A DNA stretch of 37,860 bases from an uncultured Paracoccaceae bacterium (GTDB lineage Bacteria > Pseudomonadota > Alphaproteobacteria > Rhodobacterales > Rhodobacteraceae), in contig CATOSB010000024.1 of the NCBI GenBank assembly GCA_951812305.1, forward strand, positions 1 to 37,860, in the 5' to 3' direction. A program made the position numbers and the translations under genes. Shown piece by piece: positions 28,059 through 36,165 of this stretch (position 1 is its first letter; each line of letters starts with the position of its first letter). The notes under the pieces were generated by a model. It saw only the letters and a list, made by a program, of their open reading frames with translations, had not been told where the DNA came from and did not search any database.

Positions 28059-29642
28059 CTATGCGGGATCGTAATGGAAGAGAAGGCCCAGCACCAGATC
28101 GAGCATTTCCGGGTCGTCGCGCACGAGCTTGTCCAGATCAGCGCCACGTCGACCGGGCAGCCTGTGGAAGAGTATCTGGAAGGCACGGGTCATGACCTCG
28201 GCGGCGTGGCCGCCTGGGTATTCCCGCCCGAAATACTCATCGACATACTGGTCTCGCCGTCCGGGGACCCGGTAGGGGCTGAGCAGGATGCGAGGCTCAC
28301 GGTTGCCGCCGGGCAGAGTTGTGCGGCGGATATGGAGGGTCTGGAACAGCCGGTCGATCTCCGGCATCGCCGCTTGCAGGTGGTGGGCATATTCATGTGT
28401 GGCGTTGCCGGGGTCGCGGGAGGTGATGGCCCAGGCGGTGTTATCGGCCTTGGTCAGCCGGTCGGGACCGATGCGGACCGGCCCACGTGCGGCGGCGGGG
28501 ATATAGCTGCCCCCGGTCGGTTGTCCGCCCGCTGCAACGCTGAGCGGGCTGGCATTGGCGCGCGCCACCCAGTTTGCCGGAAAGCGCAGCGAGGCGGCAT
28601 GGATGGCGTCGGCGGCGGCCCGGTCCTGTCCGCCTGCGCGCAGGGGCGTGACGGATGCCGCCACGGTTCCGGCGCCGCGGCCGGTTGTGAGGCCCCGGGC
28701 GGCGAGGCCACGCAGGCGATCGGTAAAGCCTGTCTGGTCCGGCGCCAGTCCGGTGGCGTCGACAAGCTGCTTGCGCCTCTCGCGCCCACGCGCAATCCAT
28801 TCGGTGACATCGGAGGTGGCCGCGCGCGCAAGCGCGGGCGGGGCTTTGGCGAGCCGGTCCTTCAGGATATCGCGGGCGCCGGCCACGGGATCGACGGTGC
28901 CGGGATTGTGGGCAAAGCCGGGATCGATACCGACAGGCACCTCCTCAGTCTCCCCGGTGCGGCGATTGAGCCATGGCCGTGTGCGGTTCCACCCTTCAGG
29001 CGGGCCGGGCGAGGGTGTGAGGCCGAAGCGCTCCAGATCGGCATCCGAGAGCGTCTGCACGGTGCAGCGGCAATGCCAGCCGCAGGGCGGGAAATGCGTC
29101 TGCCAGAACGGGTGGTCCCAGCGCAGGATGGTGCCGTGCCAGACCCGGTGCAGGGGCCGGGTGCGGTCATCGAGCGTGGCGATGTATCGGATCCATGGGC
29201 GGCGGTCGGCCAGGCGCGTGATCTGCGCCCACTTGCCGGCGGCGGTGGCCATGCGCAGATTGGTGTCGAAGATGGTTCTGAGCCGGCGCGGGCTGCCCAT
29301 CCGGACCACGCGGGTCTTGCCGGTTGCGGGGTCGGTCATGGTCTTGCGGCCCCACCAGCCCTTGGCGCGCAGGATCGGCTCCAGCTCGTCCTGGAAACTC
29401 TCAAAGGTGGCGCCTTCCGCCAGCACCCGGTCCATGGCCGCGCGGATATCGGTCAGGATGTCGAGACGGGCGACCTTGGCCACCGTGAAGGAGCGTGCAT
29501 GCTGGGCTGCGGAGGTGTCGCGCCAGTCGTAGCCGACATGGATGCCCTTGGCGCGGAAGAATTCAATCGCTTCCTCGGGGGGCACGTCCATGATCACAGG
29601 CGCGGGATCAGCCATCGTCATCGTTTCTGTCGGCCCCGTCAT
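28059..29642 (-). CDS. Mu gpF-like head morphogenesis protein fused to a zincin-like metallopeptidase domain
   Basis: 527 aa. The N-terminal half is a MuF minor head protein (AIEFFRAKGIHVGYDWRD; 'DDRTRPLHRVWHGTIL'; 'FPPCGWHCRCTV'), delivered with DNA in related phages. The C-terminal domain (from about residue 330) has 'THEYAHHLQ' (HExxH at 416-420) and a downstream candidate Glu at about 482 (HAAEVMT), a zinc metallopeptidase motif. MuF proteins with C-terminal toxin or enzyme domains are known. Start 29642 overlaps the portal stop; ATG 29621 or 29615 are alternatives. Confidence 0.85.
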   Translation of the reverse strand: MTGPTETMTMADPAPVIMDVPPEEAIEFFRAKGIHVGYDWRDTSAAQHARSFTVAKVARLDILTDIRAAMDRVLAEGATFESFQDELEPILRAKGWWGRKTMTDPATGKTRVVRMGSPRRLRTIFDTNLRMATAAGKWAQITRLADRRPWIRYIATLDDRTRPLHRVWHGTILRWDHPFWQTHFPPCGWHCRCTVQTLSDADLERFGLTPSPGPPEGWNRTRPWLNRRTGETEEVPVGIDPGFAHNPGTVDPVAGARDILKDRLAKAPPALARAATSDVTEWIARGRERRKQLVDATGLAPDQTGFTDRLRGLAARGLTTGRGAGTVAASVTPLRAGGQDRAAADAIHAASLRFPANWVARANASPLSVAAGGQPTGGSYIPAAARGPVRIGPDRLTKADNTAWAITSRDPGNATHEYAHHLQAAMPEIDRLFQTLHIRRTTLPGGNREPRILLSPYRVPGRRDQYVDEYFGREYPGGHAAEVMTRAFQILFHRLPGRRGADLDKLVRDDPEMLDLVLGLLFHYDPA

Positions 29643-31161
29643 CCCCCTCTGCCGAGAGACGCGCCGAGGTGGTGGCCCGGGCGAGCCGTGCGGCCATGGG
29701 GTTCGTGTCCATGGCCGCGTAGAGATCGGGGGCGTCCAGTGCCGCGGCGAGCGCGTCCGGGGTGTCGGCTTCCGTCACGGCGGCACCGAGCGGTTTGATC
29801 ACCGGTTCCATCAGCGCCTCCCAGCCGCTCTCGCCGACAAGGCGGTCGACGGCGGCATCGATGGCATCGCGCGCCGGAGGCTCGCGGGCGGCGGCCAGTG
29901 CTGCGGCCAGTGCGGCGGTCGCGCCCGGCCCGGCACCCGGTCCGGCGATTGGCGGGCGGGGCGATGCGGGGGTGGCCTGACGGGGATCGGGTTCCCATTC
30001 GCCACCATAGATCTCCTCGACAGAGGCGTGTGTCGGCCTGAGGCCGGAGGCGGCGCCGATCTGCACGTCGCGCGCGGCGCGCGCGGTGAGGTCTTCGGGC
30101 GGGGCGGTGTTGCGGGTCAGATGCGGGACGGCGGCACCGGGGAAGTTCCAGGCGGTCAGCCATGTCGCGACCGAGTGGCGCAGCATGGCCGAGAGGCGGC
30201 GCGCATCCGCCGCCACCAGCCGTTGCAGCACGTCGGCATGGGCCTCGGCGGTGGCCTGCCACTGGCCGATCTCGGAGGTGGCGCGCTCGCCCAGCACCGC
30301 ATCGGCGATCATCGCGTCCATCGCCCTGACGAACTCTGCGTAATCGCCACCGGCCCGGCGACCGCTTTCCAGCAGCTCGATCTTGTGGCCCTCTTTCAGG
30401 ACCAGGCCCGCGCCGCCGACCAGCGCCGCCTGCTGGGCCAGAGCCTTCTCGATTGCGGAAGCGCTGGGATCGCCGCCAAGCGTCATATAGGTCGTTGGCG
30501 TGCCAAAACGTTCGAGCGCGACCGCCCACATCGAGACCACGTGGCGCTTGAGCCAGACCGGCCAGACACACCATTCGGCGGCACCGGGACCATGCGCCTG
30601 CCCGCCATGCTGGCGCGGCTGGACCAGGACGCAGAACTTGGCCGGGGGCAGGACGACACCGCTCGGGCGGTTGCGCGTAATCAGACGCGGTGTGCCGTCA
30701 CGGTGCCAGCGGAATCTTGCGGGGTTGCGCACGCGGAGATCGGCGAGTCGCACGGCGGTGCCCTCGATCTTCCAGAGGCATTCGGCGATGGCATAGCCAT
30801 ACCAGGCGGCGTGCAGAAGCTCGCGGCTGATCCGGTCGATCTCCAGCGCGCCCAGCTGCTCTTCGAGATCCCCGGCCGCCATCCGGTCCCGGCGCATCGC
30901 CCCGCCCGGTGTGATCTCAAGCGGGGCCGCCACCACCGCATCGAGGCGCTGGTCGAGGACGGCGCGGGCATGGGGGTCGGCCAGTGCTGCCGTGGCGGCG
31001 ACGACACCGGTGGGATCGGCCTGCCAATGGCGCGGATCGGAGCCGATCCCGAAATCGCGATAGCGTTCGGTGAGGTCCCAGGCCCCGCCGCCGCCCAAGG
31101 TGACTTCCGGCGCGGCGATCTCGCCGGTCGGGGCGCGGGCGGGGATGTCGGTCTTCGCCAT
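29608..31161 (-). CDS. Portal protein, Mu gp29-like (DUF935)
   Basis: 517 aa. 'DPHARAVLDQRLDAVVAAPLEI', 'AWYGYAIAECLWKIEG', 'RFRWHRDG', 'VVSMWAVALERFGTP', 'GHKIELLESGRRAGGDYAEF' follow the DUF935 portal pattern. Forms the dodecameric ring at the capsid vertex through which the terminase pumps DNA. It directly follows the terminase gene with no gap. The Gly/Ala/Pro-rich stretch near residue 400 is probably a flexible linker. Confidence 0.9.
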   Translation of the reverse strand: MAKTDIPARAPTGEIAAPEVTLGGGGAWDLTERYRDFGIGSDPRHWQADPTGVVAATAALADPHARAVLDQRLDAVVAAPLEITPGGAMRRDRMAAGDLEEQLGALEIDRISRELLHAAWYGYAIAECLWKIEGTAVRLADLRVRNPARFRWHRDGTPRLITRNRPSGVVLPPAKFCVLVQPRQHGGQAHGPGAAEWCVWPVWLKRHVVSMWAVALERFGTPTTYMTLGGDPSASAIEKALAQQAALVGGAGLVLKEGHKIELLESGRRAGGDYAEFVRAMDAMIADAVLGERATSEIGQWQATAEAHADVLQRLVAADARRLSAMLRHSVATWLTAWNFPGAAVPHLTRNTAPPEDLTARAARDVQIGAASGLRPTHASVEEIYGGEWEPDPRQATPASPRPPIAGPGAGPGATAALAAALAAAREPPARDAIDAAVDRLVGESGWEALMEPVIKPLGAAVTEADTPDALAAALDAPDLYAAMDTNPMAARLARATTSARLSAEGDDGADRNDDDG

Positions 31162-32592
31162 CTACCAGCCCCTCAGGGCGGCCAGCGGCGAGTGCAGGAC
31201 GCCGAGATCGCTGTCGGCATGATACTCCGGTATGCCGAACGGATTGCCCGGCGCCGACCAGGCCGCATGGCGGCGCGCGTCGGTCCAGGCCTCGAAGGGT
31301 CCGATGGCAGTGCGGGCGGCCGAGACCGCGAGCGCCAGCGCCCAGAACCGGTCGGCATGGCCGTCGCTCTCCGCGCGATCCGCCACCAGCCGCGGCGCGC
31401 CGGTGGTGCCGGGCTCGGCACGGACGCTGTGCAGGTCGGCCGCCAGGGCATCATCGGCGGGGATACGGATGCGTTTGTCCTCGAAGGACTCTCTGAGCCG
31501 CGTGGCCACATCAAGCCGGCGCGGCGCAGTCATCAGCACGCCTTCGACGGTGAAGGCCCCGTGATCCTCGGCCAGCTGCTCGACCACCGCCTCGCCCATG
31601 CCGGTCTGGTCGATGGCGATCCTGAGCGGGCGATGGGCACGCACCAGGCGTGCCACCTCGGCGCGCTGTTCGGAGAAAGAGACGTCGCGCAGCGTCACCA
31701 GCTCGCGCAGCCAGAGCGCGTCGCCGGCATCCTCGATCACCGCCGCCACCCAGAGATCGCGCCGCCGCGCCACGTCGACGCCGATATAGACCGGACCGGA
31801 GCCGCGCAGGCCGGGATCGCCCGCCGCGTCGCGCCCGGCTGTGCGGATCAGATCCCATGTGATCCAGGCCCCGCCCCCCGCGGACGGGATACAGTCGAGC
31901 TCTTCGCCCGCGTGGCGTCCGTATTGCGCGCGGATCGCCGCCTCCCAGGCCGCCTGCGCGGCGCCCGTGTCGGGCTGCCCGGTCACAGCGGCGATACGGG
32001 AATAGAGCCCCTGATCGAGCGCGTCGCTGAGCGTCACCCGGTGCAGGCTTCCGGGCTGACGCCTCTCGCGGATGTCGCGAACCAGCGTGTTGAATGGCGA
32101 GGCCTCACCGTTATGGGTGGAGATGATGCGCACACGCCCGCCCCAGGTGGTGAAGGCGCGCGCGGCTTTCAGAACCTCCTCGAGATCGTCGACGAAGGCG
32201 GCCTCGTCAATGACCGCGACGTCGCCCGGACGGCCCTTGCCGCGAAACCCCCGCGGGCTGGAGGTCATGGCGAGGATCTGTTTGCCCTTTGCCGTCACGA
32301 TGCGGAAGGCCTGGATATCGCGCCCCTCGTCGCTGATCAGCACCTCACCGGCGGCCGAGGCGGCGATGCCGAGGTCGCTCGCCCAGCCCGCGCAATCGTC
32401 GATGAAGCCGCGGGTCATATCGCGGCTATAGGACAGGTAATAGATATCGCCGCGGCCCTCGGCGGCATGCATGACCGCGTGATAGGCCTCGGCCCAGGAG
32501 ATGCCGATGCGGCGGGACTTCTCGATCACCGCCACCGGGTTCGGGTCGGTCACCCAGGCAATCTGGTAAGGCAGTAGATCGCGGTTGCTCAT
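31162..32592 (-). CDS. Terminase large subunit, Mu gp28-like
   Basis: 476 aa. An N-terminal ATPase with a Walker A-like 'EKSRRIGISWA', 'YYLSYSRDMTRGFID' and Walker B 'DVAVIDEAAFVDD', then an RNase H-type nuclease domain starting 'YIGVDVARRRDLWVAAVIED' with further acidic residues. It powers headful packaging of phage plus flanking host DNA in Mu-type phages. Start 32592 overlaps the small-subunit gene. Confidence 0.93.
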   Translation of the reverse strand: MSNRDLLPYQIAWVTDPNPVAVIEKSRRIGISWAEAYHAVMHAAEGRGDIYYLSYSRDMTRGFIDDCAGWASDLGIAASAAGEVLISDEGRDIQAFRIVTAKGKQILAMTSSPRGFRGKGRPGDVAVIDEAAFVDDLEEVLKAARAFTTWGGRVRIISTHNGEASPFNTLVRDIRERRQPGSLHRVTLSDALDQGLYSRIAAVTGQPDTGAAQAAWEAAIRAQYGRHAGEELDCIPSAGGGAWITWDLIRTAGRDAAGDPGLRGSGPVYIGVDVARRRDLWVAAVIEDAGDALWLRELVTLRDVSFSEQRAEVARLVRAHRPLRIAIDQTGMGEAVVEQLAEDHGAFTVEGVLMTAPRRLDVATRLRESFEDKRIRIPADDALAADLHSVRAEPGTTGAPRLVADRAESDGHADRFWALALAVSAARTAIGPFEAWTDARRHAAWSAPGNPFGIPEYHADSDLGVLHSPLAALRGW

Positions 32593-33185
32593 GTGGCACC
32601 CTCCGCCTGTGCGCCGCCCTCGACGGCAGCGCGGATCGCGGCGGCGACCTCCGGGGAGAGCCCGGCCCCGCGCGCGGCGGACACCGCCCGGTCTGCGCCG
32701 GCCTTGCGCTCGGCCTCCGCCAGGCGCCGACGCTCCTTCTCGCCGATCGCCTCACGGATGCCGGAGGAGGTCATCAGGTCTTTCAGCATCCGGCCCAGGA
32801 AGTGCAGGTCACGGGCGTCGAAGTCGAGCTCCTCTTTCTCGTCCCCCTCGGTCAGGCCGTTGGCCATGGTGAGGAAGGCATGGTGGGATAACATCGAAAA
32901 CAGCACCCGGTGCCGATGCGCCTCGGCATCCACGCCCTCTTCACTCAGGAAGCTCTGCGCCCATCCGTCAGCCTCGCGCTGGATATCGGCGTATTTCTTC
33001 TGCGCCTGGCTCCAGCGCCCAAGGCCGGTCCGGCTGATTACAAGATCGAGACCCGCCTCGGCCATCCGCTCGTTCAGCGCGGCGGTCACACCATCGTAAT
33101 CGCTGTAGCCCCGGGCGTTGAGTTCGGCACGCAGCCACGTCTTCAGCGCGTCGGGCAGCCGATCGATCTTGCTGCGCGACGGCAT
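32589..33185 (-). CDS. Terminase small subunit-like, Mu gp27 (DUF3486)
   Basis: 198 aa. 'MPSRSKIDRLPDALKTWLRAEL' followed by 'GYSDYDGVTAALNERM' and 'ISRTGLGRWSQAQKKYAD' is the DUF3486 signature with an N-terminal helix-turn-helix. It likely recognises phage DNA for packaging together with gp28. Overlaps both neighbours by 1-4 nt. Confidence 0.88.
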   Translation of the reverse strand: MPSRSKIDRLPDALKTWLRAELNARGYSDYDGVTAALNERMAEAGLDLVISRTGLGRWSQAQKKYADIQREADGWAQSFLSEEGVDAEAHRHRVLFSMLSHHAFLTMANGLTEGDEKEELDFDARDLHFLGRMLKDLMTSSGIREAIGEKERRRLAEAERKAGADRAVSAARGAGLSPEVAAAIRAAVEGGAQAEGAT

Positions 33186-33484
33186 TACCGGGCCTTCGGC
33201 GCGGTGCGGCGCACGCCCGGCACCCGGGCGCGGCCTTCGGCCACATCCACGCCCCGCGCCGTTGCCTCGACCAGCAGGAAGCCCTCGTGGTCCTCGATCG
33301 AGACCAGATCCTGCTCGCGCAGCCAGGCCAGCGTGCCCACCAGCCGGTCGCGCCCGGTCGCGATCCTCAGCCCGTTCAGAACATCCAGCAGGATCTCCGA
33401 GTTGGAGGCATAATCCAGGCAGGCCGCCAGATGGGTGAGCAGGGCCAGGCGGCGGTGTTCCTCAAGCGTGGAGGCATAGCTCAT
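33185..33484 (-). CDS. Mu gp26-like protein (VpaChn25_0724 family)
   Basis: 99 aa with a winged-helix-like layout: 'EEHRRLALLTHLAACLDYASNSEILLDVL', 'DRLVGTLAWLREQDLVSI', 'LLVEATARGVDVAEGR'. Conserved between gp25 and gp27 in Mu-like phages; function unknown. Confidence 0.75.
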   Translation of the reverse strand: MSYASTLEEHRRLALLTHLAACLDYASNSEILLDVLNGLRIATGRDRLVGTLAWLREQDLVSIEDHEGFLLVEATARGVDVAEGRARVPGVRRTAPKAR

Positions 33485-33849
33485 CAGCGGCCCTCTCCCA
33501 TCAGGTGATCCTCGATCCGGGTGATCGCGGCATCAAGCCGCCCGACGGCCTCCGCGTCGCGCGCCATGAAGGCGCGGATCTCGCGCACGGCCCCGGCCTG
33601 CTGCTCGATCGCCATCTGCAGGTGATGAATATCCTCGCGGCTCGCCAGCCCCGCCACCGCACCCTCAAGTCGCGCCAGACGCTCGGCATGCCGGTCCAGG
33701 CGCTCGGAGACCGCGCCTTGCGCATCGGGGGGCCGGGCGGGCGGACGCAGAAAGCCCAGACGCCGGAGCGAGACCACGGCCCCGCTCAAAAGCGCCAGAA
33801 TGGCAACCATGGCGGCAAAGGTCTGCCAGTGTTCGGGCGTGATGGTCAT
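33484..33849 (-). CDS. DUF2730 family membrane protein, Mu gp25-like
   Basis: 121 aa from ATG 33849 (MTITPEHWQTFAAMVAILAL). An N-terminal transmembrane helix is followed by a long coiled coil (RLDRHAERLARLEGAVAGL). First gene of the upper structural operon, 70 bp after late-site palindrome 4. The longer frame to 33966 would cover that palindrome. Function unknown; conserved in Mu-like phages. Confidence 0.8.
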   Translation of the reverse strand: MTITPEHWQTFAAMVAILALLSGAVVSLRRLGFLRPPARPPDAQGAVSERLDRHAERLARLEGAVAGLASREDIHHLQMAIEQQAGAVREIRAFMARDAEAVGRLDAAITRIEDHLMGEGR

Positions 33850-33889
33850 GGCGTGCGCGGGCTCCGAGCGTCGGGATCGGTTCGGCCCC

Positions 33890-33934
33890 ACACTACCCGG
33901 CCTTGCCGCACGAGGGCAGCGGACCATGGTCCGC
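33890..33934 (-). promoter_or_regulatory. Late promoter with 16-bp palindrome (site 4)
   Basis: GCGGACCATGGTCCGC at 33919-33934. On the minus strand TAGTGT (33895-33890) is centred 34 bp downstream, giving a leader of about 34 nt to the DUF2730 gene. This is where Mu places its first late promoter relative to head genes. Confidence 0.5.
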
Positions 33935-33981
33935 AAGAGGGCCGCTATCCGGGACCGGCAGCACAACCCCGCCCGGATGGT

Positions 33982-34320
33982 TTAATACGTGCCATCAAGC
34001 CGTGGCGGTCGCCAGGCGGATATTTCCGCGCTCGAGCGGGTGCTGCCATTGCTCTCGGGAGTGTCATACATCCTGGCCTCTTCGCGCGATGGGAAGATCA
34101 CAAGGACGCGGCCATCCTCAAGACCGATGTAGCCGGGCATTTCGCCATGCCCACAGCAGCAATCGGTGGTCAGGACATGTCCGGCATTCAGCGCCGCGAC
34201 GATGTGGTGGATGCAATGATCGATGCACCGGACCCTACCGTTCAACGGCATGAGAACCTGGTTCGCGTAGGTCACTTCCCCGCCGGGCCCATCGCAATTC
34301 GCGCAAGCAATATCCGGCAT
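33982..34320 (-). CDS. Small Cys-rich phage protein, probable zinc binding
   Basis: 112 aa from ATG 34320 (MPDIACANCDGPGG), with AAGGGG 6 nt upstream. Cysteine and histidine clusters: 'CANC', 'CIDHCIHH', 'TTDCCCGHGEMPGYIGLEDGR'. Last gene before the head operon promoter. Overlaps the 3' end of the upstream zinc-ribbon ORF in another frame. Function unknown. Confidence 0.6.
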   Translation of the reverse strand: MPDIACANCDGPGGEVTYANQVLMPLNGRVRCIDHCIHHIVAALNAGHVLTTDCCCGHGEMPGYIGLEDGRVLVIFPSREEARMYDTPESNGSTRSSAEISAWRPPRLDGTY

Positions 34321-34501
34321 CATCCACCCCTTCATTGCAGACGGGACATGGCAGGCCCCGGTTGATCTCGCTCATGGTCATGTCAAAGAGCCAGCCCGCG
34401 TTATGACCGCACCGCGCGCAGGCAAATTCTCCACCCTTTGCACTCCGCCAGCCCGGCATCATACCGGGGGCCTGTCCGACATCGACGGCATGCATGATCA
34501 C
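34235..34501 (-). CDS. Possible zinc-ribbon protein
   Basis: 88 aa, MIMHAVDVGQAPGMMPGW onward, with 'FACARCGHNAGWLFDMTMSE' and 'GLPCPVCNEG', two CxxC pairs in a typical zinc-ribbon spacing. Its last about 85 nt overlap the next gene, which is unusual for this compact operon, so the true 3' end could be non-functional sequence. Confidence 0.45.
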   Translation of the reverse strand: MIMHAVDVGQAPGMMPGWRSAKGGEFACARCGHNAGWLFDMTMSEINRGLPCPVCNEGVDDAGYCLRELRWARRGSDLREPGSHAVER

Positions 34502-34555
34502 CCTACACGGGGCACTGGCGGGGGCGCAAGGCCCGGCAGGAGGGGCTGGCGGCGT

Positions 34556-34801
34556 TCAGCCATCACGAGCGCTGCGCGCCGCCATTGCCCAGGCGAGACA
34601 GGCGGCTTCCAGGTCGGTGCCATGGGCCACAATCCCGTGAAGCTGTATCTCCACCACGCCGCAGGCGGCCTGCGGCACATCCATAGCCCCGCCGGCCTCC
34701 AGAAGCTCCGTGGTGACGGCTTCGGCGATGTCTTCCGGGTCGGTCATGGTCGCAAGCCGGTCCAGCAGTTCCGCGCGCGTCACCGCCATGTGATCATCCA
34801 T
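34556..34801 (-). CDS. Hypothetical phage protein (81 aa)
   Basis: MDDHMAVTRAELLDRLATMT onward; helical and acidic, with 'VEIQLHGIVAHGTDLEAACL'. ATG 34801 is favoured over 34807 because GGAGG is then about 7 nt upstream. Overlaps the Mor-like gene stop. Function unknown. Confidence 0.55.
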   Translation of the reverse strand: MDDHMAVTRAELLDRLATMTDPEDIAEAVTTELLEAGGAMDVPQAACGVVEIQLHGIVAHGTDLEAACLAWAMAARSARDG

Positions 34802-35156
34802 CGCCATCCCTCCGCCCCTTGATATAGCGCCGCGCGGTGCGCTCCGAGATACGCAGTCGGGCCGCGATCTGCCTTGATCCGAGCCCCTGACCGGCCAGCC
34901 AGCGCGTCACCGCGCGGCGCGCCAGCGGGATATCCAGTACATGACCGCCGAGAGCCGTGACCAGCGCTGCTGCCGCCGACGGCCCCACCGCCTCCGCAAG
35001 CGCGCGGGCCGCCGGACTGTCCTGGCGCGCGGGCACACGCCAGTCCCGGCCGCCATACGTGGCGGCGACCGCCAGCGCGGCCTCGCGACCGGCGTGATCG
35101 GCGATCTCGCGCAGGCCGGCCGGCAGGGCCGGGATATCGGCGGGGGAACGGGTCAC
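34794..35156 (-). CDS. Mor/C-family late transcription activator
   Basis: 120 aa. The N-terminal part 'LPAGLREIADHAGREAALAVAATYGG' is the Mor dimerisation region; the C-terminal 'LARRAVTRWLAGQGLGSRQI' and 'RISERTARRYIKG' form the helix-turn-helix of the Mor/C family (PF08765 type). Mor turns on middle and C turns on late promoters in Mu; here a single such gene lies at the early/late boundary. It is the obvious candidate to bind the four GCGGACCATGGTCCGC sites. Confidence 0.82.
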   Translation of the reverse strand: MTRSPADIPALPAGLREIADHAGREAALAVAATYGGRDWRVPARQDSPAARALAEAVGPSAAAALVTALGGHVLDIPLARRAVTRWLAGQGLGSRQIAARLRISERTARRYIKGRRDGDG

Positions 35157-35917
35157 GACAGATCCATCGCTGCCTGCACGGGCCGCGGCCGAAGCGGCAG
35201 GGCCGGAGCCCGGCGCGCACGGGCAAGGCGCGCATCGGCACCGAGGAATGTCTGCGCGTCGATCTCGATGCCTGTAAAGCCGCGCCCGGCCTCCATCGCC
35301 GCCACACCGGTAGTGCCCGAGCCCATGAACGGATCGCAGATCGCCTCACCCCGGCGCGTGAACAGGTCCACCAGCGCCTGCATCAGTGGCAGGGGCTTGG
35401 TGCCCGGCACCGCGCCGCCCTTCGCGGTCAGGCAGGTCAACACACCGCGCCCACCGCCGCCGTTCCACCGCCGCCGCCCCGCCCCGGCCCAGGCCAGCGC
35501 GATACACTCAAAGCCCCTTGCAGGGCCGGTCCCGGCAAACATCGGGGCTGCGTCCGGCTTGACCCAGGCCATGGTGCCATGCCATCTGCCCCCCGCGGCA
35601 ACGAGCGCGTCGTGCCAGGGCCGCACTCCCTCGGCCAGACAGAACACCGCCACCCAGCCCCGGCTCGCCGACACCATCGCGGCGGCCGCCGGGCACCGGA
35701 TATCGTCGATACCCGAATAGGCCACGCCGCGCGGCGATGGCCGCCCGTCTGTCCGTGTGATCGCGCGGCGCGCGTGATGGGCATGGTGGATATTCTCGTA
35801 GGGCGGATCGGCAATTATGTGATCGAAGGGTCCGCCCCGGTCCGCCACCAGCCGGGGCAGGAGATCGAGACAATCGCCGCAGTGCAGATCAAGCGGCGGA
35901 CCGGCGGGCACGCTCAC
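35153..35917 (-). CDS. Beta-class DNA methyltransferase (N6-adenine/N4-cytosine)
   Basis: 254 aa. 'DLHCGDCLDLLPRL' then 'HIIADPPYENIHH' (motif IV, DPPY) near the N-terminus, and 'ICDPFMGSGTTGVAAMEAGRGFTGIEID' split into motif I (DPFMGSGTTG) and II near the C-terminus: the beta-class order, as in CcrM-like enzymes. Early gene between an 83-aa protein and Mor. Likely modifies phage DNA against restriction. It is the second methyltransferase of the phage; the D12 enzyme at 9710 is of another class. Confidence 0.88.
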   Translation of the reverse strand: MSVPAGPPLDLHCGDCLDLLPRLVADRGGPFDHIIADPPYENIHHAHHARRAITRTDGRPSPRGVAYSGIDDIRCPAAAAMVSASRGWVAVFCLAEGVRPWHDALVAAGGRWHGTMAWVKPDAAPMFAGTGPARGFECIALAWAGAGRRRWNGGGGRGVLTCLTAKGGAVPGTKPLPLMQALVDLFTRRGEAICDPFMGSGTTGVAAMEAGRGFTGIEIDAQTFLGADARLARARRAPALPLRPRPVQAAMDLS

Positions 35918-36165
35918 TGCACAGGCCCCCGCGTCACGGTCAAGAGGGCCGACCGGTTGCCTTCTTCTACATTCGCCTTGATCAGGCGTATGGCGTCAGT
36001 TGTATTGATCTCGCGCGGATCCTGCAACGTCAGGATTTGCCCAACCGGTTGCGCCCCGATCGCCAGTATCTGCGCCGGGGGCAGGTCTCCGGCATGGCGC
36101 TCGATGATGTCGATGAGCTCCTGATGGAGCGACCGGTCAGCGGGCGTGACCTCAATCCGTTTCAT
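35914..36165 (-). CDS. Hypothetical early protein (83 aa)
   Basis: MKRIEVTPADRSLHQELIDI onward; helical, with 'PPAQILAIGAQPVGQILTLQD' and 'TDAIRLIKANVEEGN'. Resembles small conserved Mu-like proteins upstream of Mor. Coupled on both sides by 4-nt overlaps. Function unknown. Confidence 0.6.
   Translation of the reverse strand: MKRIEVTPADRSLHQELIDIIERHAGDLPPAQILAIGAQPVGQILTLQDPREINTTDAIRLIKANVEEGNRSALLTVTRGPVQ

Noticed and set aside
29542..32577. A 1011-codon plus-strand open frame
   Set aside because: It is antisense to portal and terminase genes that show clear family motifs. Long reverse frames are common in high-GC coding DNA. The same holds for 27963-29798 and 3113-4582.
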